The notes below the pieces were generated by a model. That model was not told the DNA's origin. It saw only the letters and a program-made list of their open reading frames with translations, and searched no databases. A stretch of DNA of 64,000 nt, from NCBI RefSeq assembly GCF_005771525.1, contig NZ_VAVZ01000001.1, forward strand, positions 95,843 to 159,842, written 5' to 3'. Position numbers and translations under genes: made by a program. Shown here piece by piece: positions 18,253 through 27,755 of the stretch (position 1 is the stretch's first letter; every line of letters begins with the position of its first letter). The DNA is from Nesterenkonia salmonea (GTDB lineage Bacteria; Actinomycetota; Actinomycetes; Actinomycetales; Micrococcaceae).

Positions 18253-18325
18253 TGGGCCCCGCGGGACTTGAACCCGCAACCTGCAGATTAAGAGTCTGAT
18301 GCTCTGCCAGTTGAGCTAGAGGCCC
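18253..18325 (-). tRNA. tRNA-Lys (CTT)
   Basis: This 73-nt cloverleaf on the minus strand has acceptor stem GGGCCTC/GGGGCCC with discriminator A and anticodon loop CTCTTAA, giving anticodon CTT. The T-arm is GCGGG-TTCAAGT-CCCGC. The outermost anticodon-stem pair is a T-C mismatch. CCA is not encoded. Confidence 0.9.
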
Positions 18326-18436
18326 TGGTTTAGCAGAACAAGGACACAAAGAAAGTCGCCCAGCCGGTGGGCAACGACACACAACATTAGCACCACTGGC
18401 AGATTCGCGCTAATTGCCGTCTAGGTGAGCTTTGTC

Positions 18437-18979
18437 TCAGCCTCGTTTGCGTTCCACAACGTCCATGAAGTGATCCAGGAAGGTGTAGAAGTCCTCCACA
18501 TCAAACTGTTGATGAAGAGGGACACCCGGAATCTGCTCAAAGGTGACGAGGGTCTGCACATCTAGCTTCACACGCCGCCCTGTGGACAGAGCAATTTCGA
18601 CTGTTGTGTCCTCAGAGGCCATACCCGCGAGATTCGTCAGATTGACCAGTACCGGCACTCGTGGAGAGGGGGGTGCGCCATCTTCATCCGGGGGAAGCAG
18701 CGCAGCCGGGTCGACAGGACAGAGGACCAATTCAGCAGGCTCGCGCCGATACCCCACGATGAGATGCCTTGCTGATTCCACAGCTTCTTGCGCGGAGAGC
18801 TCGGCGGCTGGGGCTTCGCTGCTCGACAGCAGCAGTTCCGGATGCTTCTCCCTCCCGAACAAGTTTGCCGCGTAGAGCAGGTTGTACGACCCGAAGTTCA
18901 TCACAGACGCATCGAACACCGCCCGGAATGCTGCAACAAGCTGCTCTTCCTGAGGACTGCGCTCTGTGCGAATCACCAT
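18437..18979 (-). CDS. Conserved actinobacterial hypothetical protein
   Basis: This is a 180-residue soluble protein that I do not recognise. It is acidic, with no signal peptide or membrane segment. Notable segments are 'SYNLLYAANLFG' near residue 35, 'HLIVGYRREPAELVLCPVDP' mid-protein and 'FYTFLDHFMDVVERKRG' at the C-terminus. Codon use matches the neighbours and the frame is clean, so it is likely a real gene. It is divergent from the peroxiredoxin gene, with about 50 bp between starts, and may share its promoter region. No function is proposed. Confidence 0.7.
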   Translation of the reverse strand: MVIRTERSPQEEQLVAAFRAVFDASVMNFGSYNLLYAANLFGREKHPELLLSSSEAPAAELSAQEAVESARHLIVGYRREPAELVLCPVDPAALLPPDEDGAPPSPRVPVLVNLTNLAGMASEDTTVEIALSTGRRVKLDVQTLVTFEQIPGVPLHQQFDVEDFYTFLDHFMDVVERKRG

Positions 18980-19031
18980 GGCGATAGTCTACGGGGGAGC
19001 ACAGAAACGTCCCCATGATAGGAGCTCTTTC

Positions 19032-19499
19032 ATGACTGAACGCCTCTCCCCCGGAGATACAGCCCCAGCTTTTACCCTGACCTCCGCCGATGGCAGCACA
19101 GTGTCCCTGGAGGACTTCAGCGGCCAGGACGTGATTGTCTACTTCTACCCGAAGGCATCCACCCCCGGGTGCACGACACAGGCATGCGATTTCAGGGACT
19201 CGTTGGAATCATTGAACGCGGCTGGATACCAGGTACTGGGCGTGTCTCCGGATCCTGTATCCGACCTCAAGAAGTTCGCGGACAAAGAAGATCTCAGCTT
19301 TCCGCTTCTCTCTGACGAAGGTCATGCGGTCGCCGAGGCATATGGCGCATGGGGCGAAAAGAAGAACTACGGCAAAGTCTATGAAGGCCTCATCCGATCG
19401 ACCGTGGTGGTGGACGCCGAGGGAATGGTAAAAGTCGCCCAGTACAACGTGAAGGCAACAGGTCACGTGGCCCGCCTGCGCAAGGAACTGGCGGCATAG
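19032..19499 (+). CDS. bcp: Thioredoxin-dependent peroxiredoxin (Bcp/PrxQ)
   Basis: Peroxiredoxin Q reduces hydroperoxides with thioredoxin as donor. The 155-residue protein has the peroxidatic Cys47 and the resolving Cys52 in 'STPGCTTQACDFRDS', the i/i+5 pair of atypical 2-Cys PrxQ enzymes. The N-terminal 'LSPGDTAPAFTL' is a family hallmark. AGGAG lies 7 nt before the ATG; a longer frame adds 22 residues without support. The gene stands alone between the divergent hypothetical gene and tRNA-Leu. Confidence 0.93.
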   Translation: MTERLSPGDTAPAFTLTSADGSTVSLEDFSGQDVIVYFYPKASTPGCTTQACDFRDSLESLNAAGYQVLGVSPDPVSDLKKFADKEDLSFPLLSDEGHAVAEAYGAWGEKKNYGKVYEGLIRSTVVVDAEGMVKVAQYNVKATGHVARLRKELAA

Positions 19500-19533
19500 C
19501 GAGGCATTGAGCATTGCCCTCCAGCAAGGGCTG

Positions 19534-19539
19534 TACACT
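19534..19539 (+). promoter_or_regulatory. Candidate -10 box for tRNA-Leu and the downstream binding-protein gene
   Basis: TACACT lies about 45 bp before the mature tRNA 5' end. A -35 box is not clear. It is the only good -10 hexamer I see in the 85-bp interval after bcp. Confidence 0.35.
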
Positions 19540-19584
19540 AGTGTGCTGCTGCGGCGTGCGGGTGAGCACAACGCGCAGCGCCTT

Positions 19585-19666
<82 letters not shown>

Positions 19667-19667
19667 C

Positions 19668-21317
19668 GTGAACACTCTCTCCCGGCTCTCCCGGCGCCGG
19701 TTTCTCGGCGCCACGTCGGCAGCCGGAGCAGCAGCTGCACTTCACACGGCCTCGATCGGGGCAACGGATCAGAGGCCCGACCTCGACGTTGATGCTGACG
19801 ATGACACCATCACGATAGCTGGTATCCATCGTCCACAGTCCCTGGACCCAGGTCTGGCAACTGATGCGGAAACTGAGCGGATTATCCGCCAGATCTACGA
19901 ACCCTTGGTGGGTATCGACCAGGACACCGGCTCGTTCGATCCCTTACTCGCAGAGGAGTGGGAGATCAGTGACGATGAGCTGACGTACACATTCACGCTG
20001 CGCAGAGATGTCATCTTTCACGATGGATCCGAGTTGACCGCAGATGTAGTAGTCGAGAACTTCCGACGCTGGGGGCGGTTGGACTATCTCTACGGTTTCG
20101 GCAACATCAGCCAATCGACGCCACTGGCTTTCCCCACGGTTTTCGGCGGGTACTACGACAGCGATGAATGTGTGCTGGAGTCAGTCGAGGCTGAGGACGA
20201 CCACACAGTTGTCCTGACTCTGTCCGAACCGGTGGTCTACCTCCTGCAGGCGCTGACCCTTCCAGCGTTCGGCATCGCCTCCTCTGAAGTGTTGGTGGAC
20301 AGCGATCCAGGCCTGGCTTCCCGAACCCCGGTGGGTACTGGGCCTTACCAACTTGTCGAATCTGAGTCCGAGGACGCATCACGGCTTATCCTTCAGGCCT
20401 TCGACGACTACTGGGATTCAATGGACGGCCCGGCTGAGGTGATTGTTCGCCCTCTGCCGCACACCTTTGACCGGCTCCGTGAACTTCAGCGCGGTCAGGT
20501 GGATGTCTACGACCTGATCACTGCAGACAATCTTCGCTCCCTGGTTCAATCGGGTCGCATGATTCTCCAACGTGATCCGTTTTCGGTCCTGTACATGGGT
20601 TTCAACCTCGACCATCCCGTCATGTCTGATCTTGGAATTCGCGAGGCGGCAGCCCGAGCCATCAACCGCCCACAGCTGGTCGACAGGCTGTTCCTGGAAG
20701 GTTCCAGGGCCGCCTATCAGTTCACTCCGGCGGCACTGTCGGTCCACTCTGATAGTGCTCAGCAGTACAGTTACAGCCTCTCGGAGGCCCAGGAACTGCT
20801 GGAAGATTCAGATTACGACGACGAACCGCTGGACTTCTTCTACCCCATCAACACCACTCGAAGCTACCTGCCGCAACCGGAGGCCGTATTCGCCGCGATT
20901 GCCGCGGACCTGACTGCAGCTGGCTTCGTCGTTCGGCCCCGGCCCGTCCGCTGGGGCGACGGCTATGTGGACCAAGTGATGGGCGACTCTTCCCGAGCGC
21001 TGCATCTGCTCGGCCGCAACGGCGGATTCCGGTCGCCTCATGCCTTCCTCTCCCCGCTGTTCGGACAGCGCAGCCGAGAGTTCAACTTTCACGACGAAGA
21101 CCTCGTCGATCTTCTCAATGAGGCACGCGCTGAAGCTGATGAAGAAGCACGCGCAGAGATCTACCGCGATGCCGCTGACCTGATCCAGGACCAATTGCCC
21201 GCCTTGCCGCTGGCTTACCCGATTTCAGGGCTGGCGTTGAACGCCCGGGTTGCTGATTACCCCATGTCACCGGTTCTCAATGAACGCTTCGCGGAGATCC
21301 GGCTCACCGGCATGTGA
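19668..21317 (+). CDS. Tat-exported extracellular solute-binding protein, family 5 (orphan)
   Basis: This is a 549-residue SBP_bac_5 (oligopeptide/nickel/dipeptide type) binding protein. The N-terminus has a twin-arginine motif (SRRRFLGA, about residues 8-15) and a hydrophobic stretch ending near residue 30. There is no lipobox Cys, unlike most Gram-positive binding proteins. Family segments include 'QIYEPLVGIDQDTGSFDPLLAEEW', split across the lobe, and 'FHDGSELTADVVVENFRRW'. No permease or ATPase genes are adjacent. The GTG start is 1 nt after tRNA-Leu, and no ribosome binding site is possible outside the tRNA itself. Later start codons would remove the Tat signal, so a leaderless message is likely. 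The ligand is unknown. Confidence 0.8.
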   Translation: MNTLSRLSRRRFLGATSAAGAAAALHTASIGATDQRPDLDVDADDDTITIAGIHRPQSLDPGLATDAETERIIRQIYEPLVGIDQDTGSFDPLLAEEWEISDDELTYTFTLRRDVIFHDGSELTADVVVENFRRWGRLDYLYGFGNISQSTPLAFPTVFGGYYDSDECVLESVEAEDDHTVVLTLSEPVVYLLQALTLPAFGIASSEVLVDSDPGLASRTPVGTGPYQLVESESEDASRLILQAFDDYWDSMDGPAEVIVRPLPHTFDRLRELQRGQVDVYDLITADNLRSLVQSGRMILQRDPFSVLYMGFNLDHPVMSDLGIREAAARAINRPQLVDRLFLEGSRAAYQFTPAALSVHSDSAQQYSYSLSEAQELLEDSDYDDEPLDFFYPINTTRSYLPQPEAVFAAIAADLTAAGFVVRPRPVRWGDGYVDQVMGDSSRALHLLGRNGGFRSPHAFLSPLFGQRSREFNFHDEDLVDLLNEARAEADEEARAEIYRDAADLIQDQLPALPLAYPISGLALNARVADYPMSPVLNERFAEIRLTGM

Positions 21318-21406
21318 TCTGCGAAACACAATTTCTTGCCGTGAAGCGCCAGCGGTAAAGTCTTGAGAGATCAGTTGCACTGTCTGCCACTAGAGGAGCC
21401 CCTGCC

Positions 21407-22903
21407 GTGAGCGAGTCATCGTCGACCCACGCCACCCAGCGATTCGATGTGATTCTCATCGGGGGTGGCATCATGTCCACCACGCTTGGAGCCATCCTGA
21501 AGGAACTTCAGCCGGATTGGAATATCGCTCTTTTCGAGAAGCTCGACGGCGTCGGCCAGGAGTCCTCGGACCCTTGGAACAACGCTGGAACCGGTCACAC
21601 CGCCTACTGCGAACTGAATTACACTCCGCGTGGAACCGACGGCGAGATCTCGACCGCAAAAGCCTGCGGTATCGCGGATCAGTTCCATGTCTCGCGGCAA
21701 CTCTGGTCCCACTGGGTCAAGGAAGGTGTGCTGGGATCGCCCCGCACATTCATCAACGCCCTGCCTCACATTAGCTTCGTGTGGGGAGAGAAGAACTCGC
21801 AGTATCTGCGTGATCGCTACCACGCCATGCGGGCTGAACCGCTCTTCTCCCATATTGAACACACTGAGGACCCAGACACGATCGCCGACTGGGCACCACT
21901 TCTGACCCGAGGACGCAACACCGACACCCCGGTCGCCGCATCGCGTTTCCAGGATGGGACCGATGTTGACTTCGGCTCCATCTCACGCCAACTTGCTGGC
22001 CACCTGGACGCACAGGGTGTCGAGCTGCGGTACAGCCATGAGGTTTCCAGTTTGGCCCGCGGCAACGATGGCCGTTGGGACATGAAGGTCAAGAACACCG
22101 CCAGCGGCGAAAAGTTCTCAGCAAGTGCTCGGTTCGTCTTCGTCGGCGCGGGCGGCGGGGCGCTCAGCCTCCTGCAGGCCAGTGGCATCGACGAGATCAA
22201 AGGCTTCGGCGGTTTCCCCGTCTCTGGGCAGTTCCTGCGCACCACAGAATCGGCCATCACTCAGGAGCATCACGCCAAGGTGTACGGCCTAGCCTCTGTC
22301 GGGGCTCCTCCGATGTCTGTGCCGCACCTCGACACACGCTTCGTCGAGGGTCGGCGCTCCCTGATGTTCGGACCATTCGCAGGATTCTCGACGAACTTCC
22401 TGAAGTCCGGATCCTACTTCGATCTGCCACTTTCGGTGCGCCGCCACAACCTGGTGCCAATGCTGCAAGTGGGAGCCTCAAACACTTCCCTGGTGACATA
22501 CCTGATGAAAGAAGTGGCAAAGACCCACAAGAAAAAGGTGGAAGCCCTCCAAGACTTCTATCCAGAGGCTCACCAGGATCAGTGGGAACTGATCACTGCC
22601 GGCCAGCGGGTCCAGGTCATGAAGAAAAACGAATCAGGCAAGGGAGTGCTGCAATTCGGCACCGAACTGATCGCTTCAGCTGACGGCTCAATCGCCGGGC
22701 TGCTGGGTGCCTCCCCTGGTGCCTCGACAGCACCCAGCATCATGTTGAAATTGCTCGAGCGTTGTTTCCCCGGACAGATCGATGCATGGAAACCGCGACT
22801 CGAGAGCATGGTGCCCTCCTACGGCCGACTGCTCAACGATGACCCTCAGCTTCTGAAGGAAATCAGCAGTTCCACAGCGGAGACCCTTCAGTTGGATCTC
22901 TGA
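21407..22903 (+). CDS. mqo: Malate:quinone oxidoreductase
   Basis: Mqo is a membrane-associated FAD enzyme that oxidises malate to oxaloacetate and passes electrons to menaquinone, replacing or supplementing malate dehydrogenase in the TCA cycle. The 498-residue protein shows the FAD motif 'VILIGGGIMSTTLGAILKEL' and the family segments 'SSDPWNNAGTGHTAYCELNYTP' (in two parts) and 'GQRVQVMKK'. The GTG start is preceded by GAGGAG at a suitable distance. The gene is monocistronic and converges on the membrane-protein gene with only 8 bp between stops. Confidence 0.93.
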   Translation: MSESSSTHATQRFDVILIGGGIMSTTLGAILKELQPDWNIALFEKLDGVGQESSDPWNNAGTGHTAYCELNYTPRGTDGEISTAKACGIADQFHVSRQLWSHWVKEGVLGSPRTFINALPHISFVWGEKNSQYLRDRYHAMRAEPLFSHIEHTEDPDTIADWAPLLTRGRNTDTPVAASRFQDGTDVDFGSISRQLAGHLDAQGVELRYSHEVSSLARGNDGRWDMKVKNTASGEKFSASARFVFVGAGGGALSLLQASGIDEIKGFGGFPVSGQFLRTTESAITQEHHAKVYGLASVGAPPMSVPHLDTRFVEGRRSLMFGPFAGFSTNFLKSGSYFDLPLSVRRHNLVPMLQVGASNTSLVTYLMKEVAKTHKKKVEALQDFYPEAHQDQWELITAGQRVQVMKKNESGKGVLQFGTELIASADGSIAGLLGASPGASTAPSIMLKLLERCFPGQIDAWKPRLESMVPSYGRLLNDDPQLLKEISSSTAETLQLDL

Positions 22904-22911
22904 TCAGCCAG

Positions 22912-23415
22912 CTACTGGGGTTCCTCAGAGTCCACCCGGTACCGTCGCATCACCAGCACCGGCACTGCAGCGGCAGCAGTGACCCCGCACACCGCCAGTG
23001 GAACCGACCAAGCTCCAGCGAAACCACACGCCAGCGTCAGGAGCACACTCAGGCCCAGCGCGGAGCGGTCAAGCCGGATGTTTGGCACGCACACTCGCTC
23101 CGCTGGGGCTGCTGTGCCGGCGAGCAGGCTCAGTAACAGCACAAGCCAAAGTCGCTGCTGGTCGCTTGCCGCAATCAGCAGCACCACCAGCACTACGTAG
23201 GCGACCGTCTGCCCGAGAAGCAGGTTCCTCCAGCTGCCCCACCGCCGCACCAACACTTGCGCGATGACGGCTGAGAGGACGTATCCGACCACGGCGGCAA
23301 CTCCCCCGGCAAGAGCCGTCCACCACCCCACTCCGGCCAGGCTGACAAGGCTCAACCCGACCGCGAAGGGCAGCAAGGTCCCTGGTAGGCGCGCAATCAG
23401 CTCGAGGACACGCAT
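22912..23415 (-). CDS. Small multi-pass membrane protein resembling half of an MFS transporter
   Basis: This 167-residue hydrophobic protein has about five to six membrane segments. The opening 'RLPGTLLPFAVGLSLVSL' and the basic loop 'VRRWGSWRNLLLG' resemble the first half of major facilitator transporters, but the second half is absent and the frame ends normally after 'RRYRVDSEEPQ'. It starts inside the sbcC stop codon (1-nt overlap), so it is probably translated as the last gene of the sbcD-sbcC transcript. It may be a degenerate MFS gene or a genuine small membrane protein. No function is assigned. Confidence 0.6.
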   Translation of the reverse strand: MRVLELIARLPGTLLPFAVGLSLVSLAGVGWWTALAGGVAAVVGYVLSAVIAQVLVRRWGSWRNLLLGQTVAYVVLVVLLIAASDQQRLWLVLLLSLLAGTAAPAERVCVPNIRLDRSALGLSVLLTLACGFAGAWSVPLAVCGVTAAAAVPVLVMRRYRVDSEEPQ

Positions 23416-26400
23416 CAGGACACGCCGATCAGCTCGAGGGCGGAACCAGTATTGGTCTTGGTGACCTTCAACTGGATAGGTATCTGTTGATGCATCTCCG
23501 TGACGTGACTGACCACGCCAATTCTGCGCCCTTCACCTTGTAATGTGTGCAGCGCGGACATCACCGACTCCAGCGTATGGTCATCCAATGACCCGAAGCC
23601 TTCGTCGATGAACAGACTGTCCAGCCCGACCCCACCGGCCTCGGACTGCACAACCTCGGCCAACCCCAACGCCAAGGACAGTGACGCCATAAAGGTCTCG
23701 CCACCCGAGAGGGACTCAGCTGGCCGTTCTTGCTCGGCATACTCGTCATAGACCTTCAGATCGAGGCCACGCAATCGTTGTCTGGTTCCCGTGCGCTCAG
23801 GGTCTAACAACAGCTGGTACCGCCCGTCGGTCATGACGTTTAAGTGTCTAGTCGCAGCTTCTGTGACGCGCTCTAACCGTGCGGCCAGCACATAGGTGGT
23901 CAGGCGCATTCCCTTGTCATTGTCTCCCCCTTGGGCCCGGACAGCGTCAGCGAGTTCAGCACGCAGATGTGATTCAGCGGCCTGGTCCCGACGCTGGGTG
24001 AGTACGTGGTGCAGGTCCCCGGAGACACGCTCGACGGCCTTGGCTTCCGCCCTGTACTCCGCAAATCTGCGTTGGGTGCTGATTGCGGTCTCTCGGGCCT
24101 GTTGCGCTTTGGCCTGGGCGTCGTTGACGTCTTCCTGCGAGGGAAGTGTCTCTCCCCTCTCTGCGCGCTGCATTCCGGCCGTGACATCTTCAAGCTCAGC
24201 TTCGAAATGAAGCCTTTTGTCAGTGTCGGCGAAAGCCGTCACCTGCTGGCTGAGATCATTGAGGGTCTCTTGGGGCAGACGCGCACTATTGACCGCATCG
24301 ACGTCTGCAAAGGGGGAGGCGGTGACGTGGTCGTCAGCTTCTTTGGCGCTGCGCTGCGCCGCAGCAGCGGCGTTTTCTGCCTCCTGCCGCGCTGTCTGCG
24401 CCGACTTGAACACCAGCTGCCACTGCTCCAATACTTCTACCCGTGCAGCGATACTGGGGTGGGGCCCTCGCAGTTCCGTGAGGCGCGCCCACACAGTCTT
24501 CGCCTCTTCGCTGAGTCGCTGGGCCTCTGCAGCCTGTTGCCCTGCTGTGTGCTCAGCGGCCGTCTGGTCTTCGCGCAGAGCCACTATCTGCTCCCGCATC
24601 TCCTGCACCTGTTCCACCAGTAGACGCTGGTCTCGGCGGCGTTGCACTGCCATCCGGGCCTTCTCTTCGGCCGCGGAATGAATGGCTTTCGCCTCCTCTT
24701 CCGAGAGGTGAGCATCAGCAGAGAGCTCTCCGTGGATTTCTTGAAGCTGGCTGTGGGCACGCTGCTGTTGTTCGGCGAGGCTCCCGCTGTGCAGACGCGC
24801 TTGCTGGAGAATTTCGGTCGCTGCGTTGAGTTCCTCCTTGGTCACCGTCTCCTGGTCACGTTTCAGAGGATCGGGGTGTTCGGTGGACCCACAGACCAGG
24901 CAGGGCTCACCGTCTGAGAGGTTTTCGGCAAGCTCCTGCGCCAGGGACTGGAGGTATCCCTGAGAGACCTTTCGAAGGTCGCTTTCCGCCTGATTCTGCT
25001 GATCTTTCGCCTGTTCGACCTGCTGGCGAAGGTTCTTCACCTCGGAAGCGGCGGTGTCCCTCTGCGCTACTCGGTCCATACGTGTCCGGGCTGCTCTGAC
25101 CGCCGCCTGCGCAGCCTCAACCTCTTGGTCGAGCTGCTCTGAGGGCACGATCTTGTCTTGCTGTGTCTCAAGCTTCTCCTGGGCAGCAGCCGCTTGAGAT
25201 CTCAGGGTGTGGGCGTGCAGCTGCGCGTCCGTGGCGGCCTGTTCCGCAGTCTGCGCCGCGGAGCTGAGCTTGGTGTAGCGCTCCTCGAGTCCGAGCGCTT
25301 CGGGGTCAGTGAGTCGCGCACGCAGCTGCAGCACTTCTTCAGCTGCCGCGTCGAGCGTCTCAGCGTTCACGTCAGACTGGTCGCGTAGCAGCGACCGCGC
25401 CTCGTGTTCAGTGGATACTGCGCTCTTCTCTTTCTGCTGTGCCGTCTCAGCGTCACGGTCGGCGCGAACAACCCATTGGTGGACGGTCTCCGCCGCGCGA
25501 TGCTCCGCTATGCGGTGCTCGGCTCGGACGGCCTCCGCGCGGAACTCCTCGTGCACTCGGCGCAGTTCGGCGTGCTCTGTCCAGCGTGTGAGTTGGCGGT
25601 GCCGCGTGGTGAGCTTTTCGAGCTCTTCGGCTGCCCCTTCTGCTGCAGCCTGCGCCTTTTCTTCTGCGCAGCGCAATCGTTCGTGGCCCTTCTCCACCTC
25701 GGTCAGCAGTGGTTCGCTCAGCTCCCCAGGCCGCAGCTCTTCAGTGGAGGGCATGTCCTCACCGAGCAGGGCAGCTGCGGAGCTTGTGAGCTGGTTGATG
25801 TGCAGTGTGATCCGGGAGTCGAGCTCTTTGAGCTGCCCCTCGGATTCGCGCTTGTGCTCCCATAGGTAGCTTTCCAGCCGGTCATAGGTGCCGATGTCGA
25901 ACAGCTGCTCAAGTATCTTGCGCCGTTCTTCATTGGTGGCGTGCAGCAACTGAGCGAAGGAACCTTGCGGAAGCATGATCACTTTGGTGAACTCGCTCAT
26001 CGAGAAACCGAGGATGCTCGCCAACTCGGCTCCGCCTTCATCGATCTTGTGCACCGGTAGGGGCTTCCACTCTCCGTTGCGGAGACGTTTGATGTAGAGC
26101 GCTTGACTTTCCTTCTGCGGAGCCGCCCCCCGGCGTTTGGCGGGCCGGTAGTAGCTAGCCTCACGGCGGACCCATAGGCGGTCCTCACCAGTGGAGAACT
26201 CCAGCTCCACGTAGGGTTTCCGATCCATCGGAGCGTGCTGGGATTTCAGGCCTTCGGGACGCCGCTCCCCCGGGACATTTCCGTAGAGCGCGAAAGTGAT
26301 GGCATCAAGGACAGAGGTCTTTCCTGATCCGGTGTGGCCACGCAGGAGAAACAGCCCGTCGGAGCTGAGCGCGTCGAAGTCCACCGTTTGCGTTCCCGCA

Positions 26401-26441
26401 AATGGTCCGAACGCGCAGATCGTCAACGAGTGGAACTTCAT
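23415..26441 (-). CDS. sbcC: Exonuclease subunit SbcC (Rad50-like SMC ATPase)
   Basis: SbcC is the ATPase of the SbcCD complex, which cleaves hairpins and processes double-strand ends. The 1008-residue protein has Walker A GHTGSGKT (35-42), two long coiled-coil arms flanking the zinc hook 'GEPCLVCGSTEHPDPL' in mid-protein, a C-terminal signature 'ESLSGGETFMASLSLALG' and Walker B 'SLFIDEGFGSLDD'. Length and order are normal for Rad50/SbcC. Its start overlaps the sbcD stop by 4 nt. The downstream small membrane protein overlaps its stop. Confidence 0.94.
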   Translation of the reverse strand: MKFHSLTICAFGPFAGTQTVDFDALSSDGLFLLRGHTGSGKTSVLDAITFALYGNVPGERRPEGLKSQHAPMDRKPYVELEFSTGEDRLWVRREASYYRPAKRRGAAPQKESQALYIKRLRNGEWKPLPVHKIDEGGAELASILGFSMSEFTKVIMLPQGSFAQLLHATNEERRKILEQLFDIGTYDRLESYLWEHKRESEGQLKELDSRITLHINQLTSSAAALLGEDMPSTEELRPGELSEPLLTEVEKGHERLRCAEEKAQAAAEGAAEELEKLTTRHRQLTRWTEHAELRRVHEEFRAEAVRAEHRIAEHRAAETVHQWVVRADRDAETAQQKEKSAVSTEHEARSLLRDQSDVNAETLDAAAEEVLQLRARLTDPEALGLEERYTKLSSAAQTAEQAATDAQLHAHTLRSQAAAAQEKLETQQDKIVPSEQLDQEVEAAQAAVRAARTRMDRVAQRDTAASEVKNLRQQVEQAKDQQNQAESDLRKVSQGYLQSLAQELAENLSDGEPCLVCGSTEHPDPLKRDQETVTKEELNAATEILQQARLHSGSLAEQQQRAHSQLQEIHGELSADAHLSEEEAKAIHSAAEEKARMAVQRRRDQRLLVEQVQEMREQIVALREDQTAAEHTAGQQAAEAQRLSEEAKTVWARLTELRGPHPSIAARVEVLEQWQLVFKSAQTARQEAENAAAAAQRSAKEADDHVTASPFADVDAVNSARLPQETLNDLSQQVTAFADTDKRLHFEAELEDVTAGMQRAERGETLPSQEDVNDAQAKAQQARETAISTQRRFAEYRAEAKAVERVSGDLHHVLTQRRDQAAESHLRAELADAVRAQGGDNDKGMRLTTYVLAARLERVTEAATRHLNVMTDGRYQLLLDPERTGTRQRLRGLDLKVYDEYAEQERPAESLSGGETFMASLSLALGLAEVVQSEAGGVGLDSLFIDEGFGSLDDHTLESVMSALHTLQGEGRRIGVVSHVTEMHQQIPIQLKVTKTNTGSALELIGVS

Positions 26442-27661
26442 GCCCGTTCCCCCGCGTCTTCGGTGCGCACCGCATCCAGGGCGGCTGCCACCGCGCCGAG
26501 TTCCTCTTCAGTCACCGAGCGTTCTCGGACATGTTCGAGGAAGCCGGCCACCACTTCGAGTTCGCTCTCCGCTCTGTGGAGTCGCTGGGCGAAGCTGTGC
26601 TCGGAACGGCGGAGTCCTGCTCCTGCATACCGGTAGTGCATAAGATACGGAAAGGCTTCCCGAAGGCGACTGTAGGCCCGTTCGGGCCGTTCCTCATCGA
26701 TGAGCGTGATCTGTACGAAGGCCTCTTGTAGTCTCTGCACCTGCTCTGGGAACAGCATCTCTTCGATGGTGCCTTCGAGACGGACAACGTCCCGGCCCAG
26801 GTTCCAGTCCAGACCAGTCACGGCTGCCGCGGCGTCGTCGAGCTCTGTGGTGTCAATGACCCAGGCGCCTTTGTCCTGCTTGTCCTCAGAGAAGGAGTAC
26901 CGCAGGGGCGCTCCCGAGTATCGAACCCGGTCGGAGAGCTTCTGCCGCCCGTGAAGATGGCCCAGAGCCACGTAGTCGAATCCGTCAAACACTTCCAGGG
27001 GCACCACTGCTAAGCCACCGGCACTGTCCTCGTGATGCTCCAGGATGGCCTCCGGTTCGGCAGGAGCTCCGATATTGCGTTCAGATTCGCTGGCCTGGCC
27101 CCGGTCGGCAAACACATGAGCCATCATGATCACCCGCACCGCGTCGTCGCCGGTATGGTCTCTGCGGGTCGCCACGTCGGCGTGAATCCTGCTGACCACC
27201 TCGGCCATCACCGCACAATGATGAGCCCGGTCCAGGCCCAGCTGTTCAGCGTATATCTGGGGCTCCAAATAGGGCACCCCGTAGATCAGCAGCCGCTCCC
27301 CGTGAGCGGTCAGCTCCACCGGCGTCCAGGCATCTTCAAGTCCGGACCGGATATGCACCCCGGAATGCGCTACGAGCTCACGGTTGAAGCCCAACCGCAC
27401 AGCAGAGTCGTGGTTGCCGCTGGTCACCACCACCTGCGCACCTGCCTCACGCATAGCACGCAGGCACTGCCCCAGCTCCCGCACCGCCCACTCAGGCGGT
27501 AGCGCACGGTCAAAGACATCTCCCGAGACCAGCACCAGGTCTATCTGGTGCTCTGTCACAGCAGAGCATATGGTCCTCATCATCTCCAGCTGGGTTTCGC
27601 GGAGGTCGGCCCCGTGGAACCCACGGCCCAGGTGCCAGTCCGAGGTGTGCAGCAGCTTCAT
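26438..27661 (-). CDS. sbcD: Exonuclease subunit SbcD (Mre11-like nuclease)
   Basis: SbcD is the metallophosphoesterase nuclease of the SbcCD complex. The 407-residue protein carries the metal motifs 'TSDWHLGRGFHG', 'LVSGDVFDRA' and 'TSGNHDSAVRLG' in the first 110 residues, and 'MMAHVF' and 'ALGHLHGRQKL' further on. The C-terminal 90 residues form the capping region that meets SbcC. The gene leads the sbcDC transcript and is divergent from the ADP-ribosylglycohydrolase-like gene. Confidence 0.94.
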   Translation of the reverse strand: MKLLHTSDWHLGRGFHGADLRETQLEMMRTICSAVTEHQIDLVLVSGDVFDRALPPEWAVRELGQCLRAMREAGAQVVVTSGNHDSAVRLGFNRELVAHSGVHIRSGLEDAWTPVELTAHGERLLIYGVPYLEPQIYAEQLGLDRAHHCAVMAEVVSRIHADVATRRDHTGDDAVRVIMMAHVFADRGQASESERNIGAPAEPEAILEHHEDSAGGLAVVPLEVFDGFDYVALGHLHGRQKLSDRVRYSGAPLRYSFSEDKQDKGAWVIDTTELDDAAAAVTGLDWNLGRDVVRLEGTIEEMLFPEQVQRLQEAFVQITLIDEERPERAYSRLREAFPYLMHYRYAGAGLRRSEHSFAQRLHRAESELEVVAGFLEHVRERSVTEEELGAVAAALDAVRTEDAGERA

Positions 27662-27755
27662 AGTTCACTCGCTTCGGTCGTCACTACCATCACCCTACGG
27701 TGGGGCACGTACATCAACTCCGCCGAACGCGCGAATGTCGGTATTCTTGCCATTC

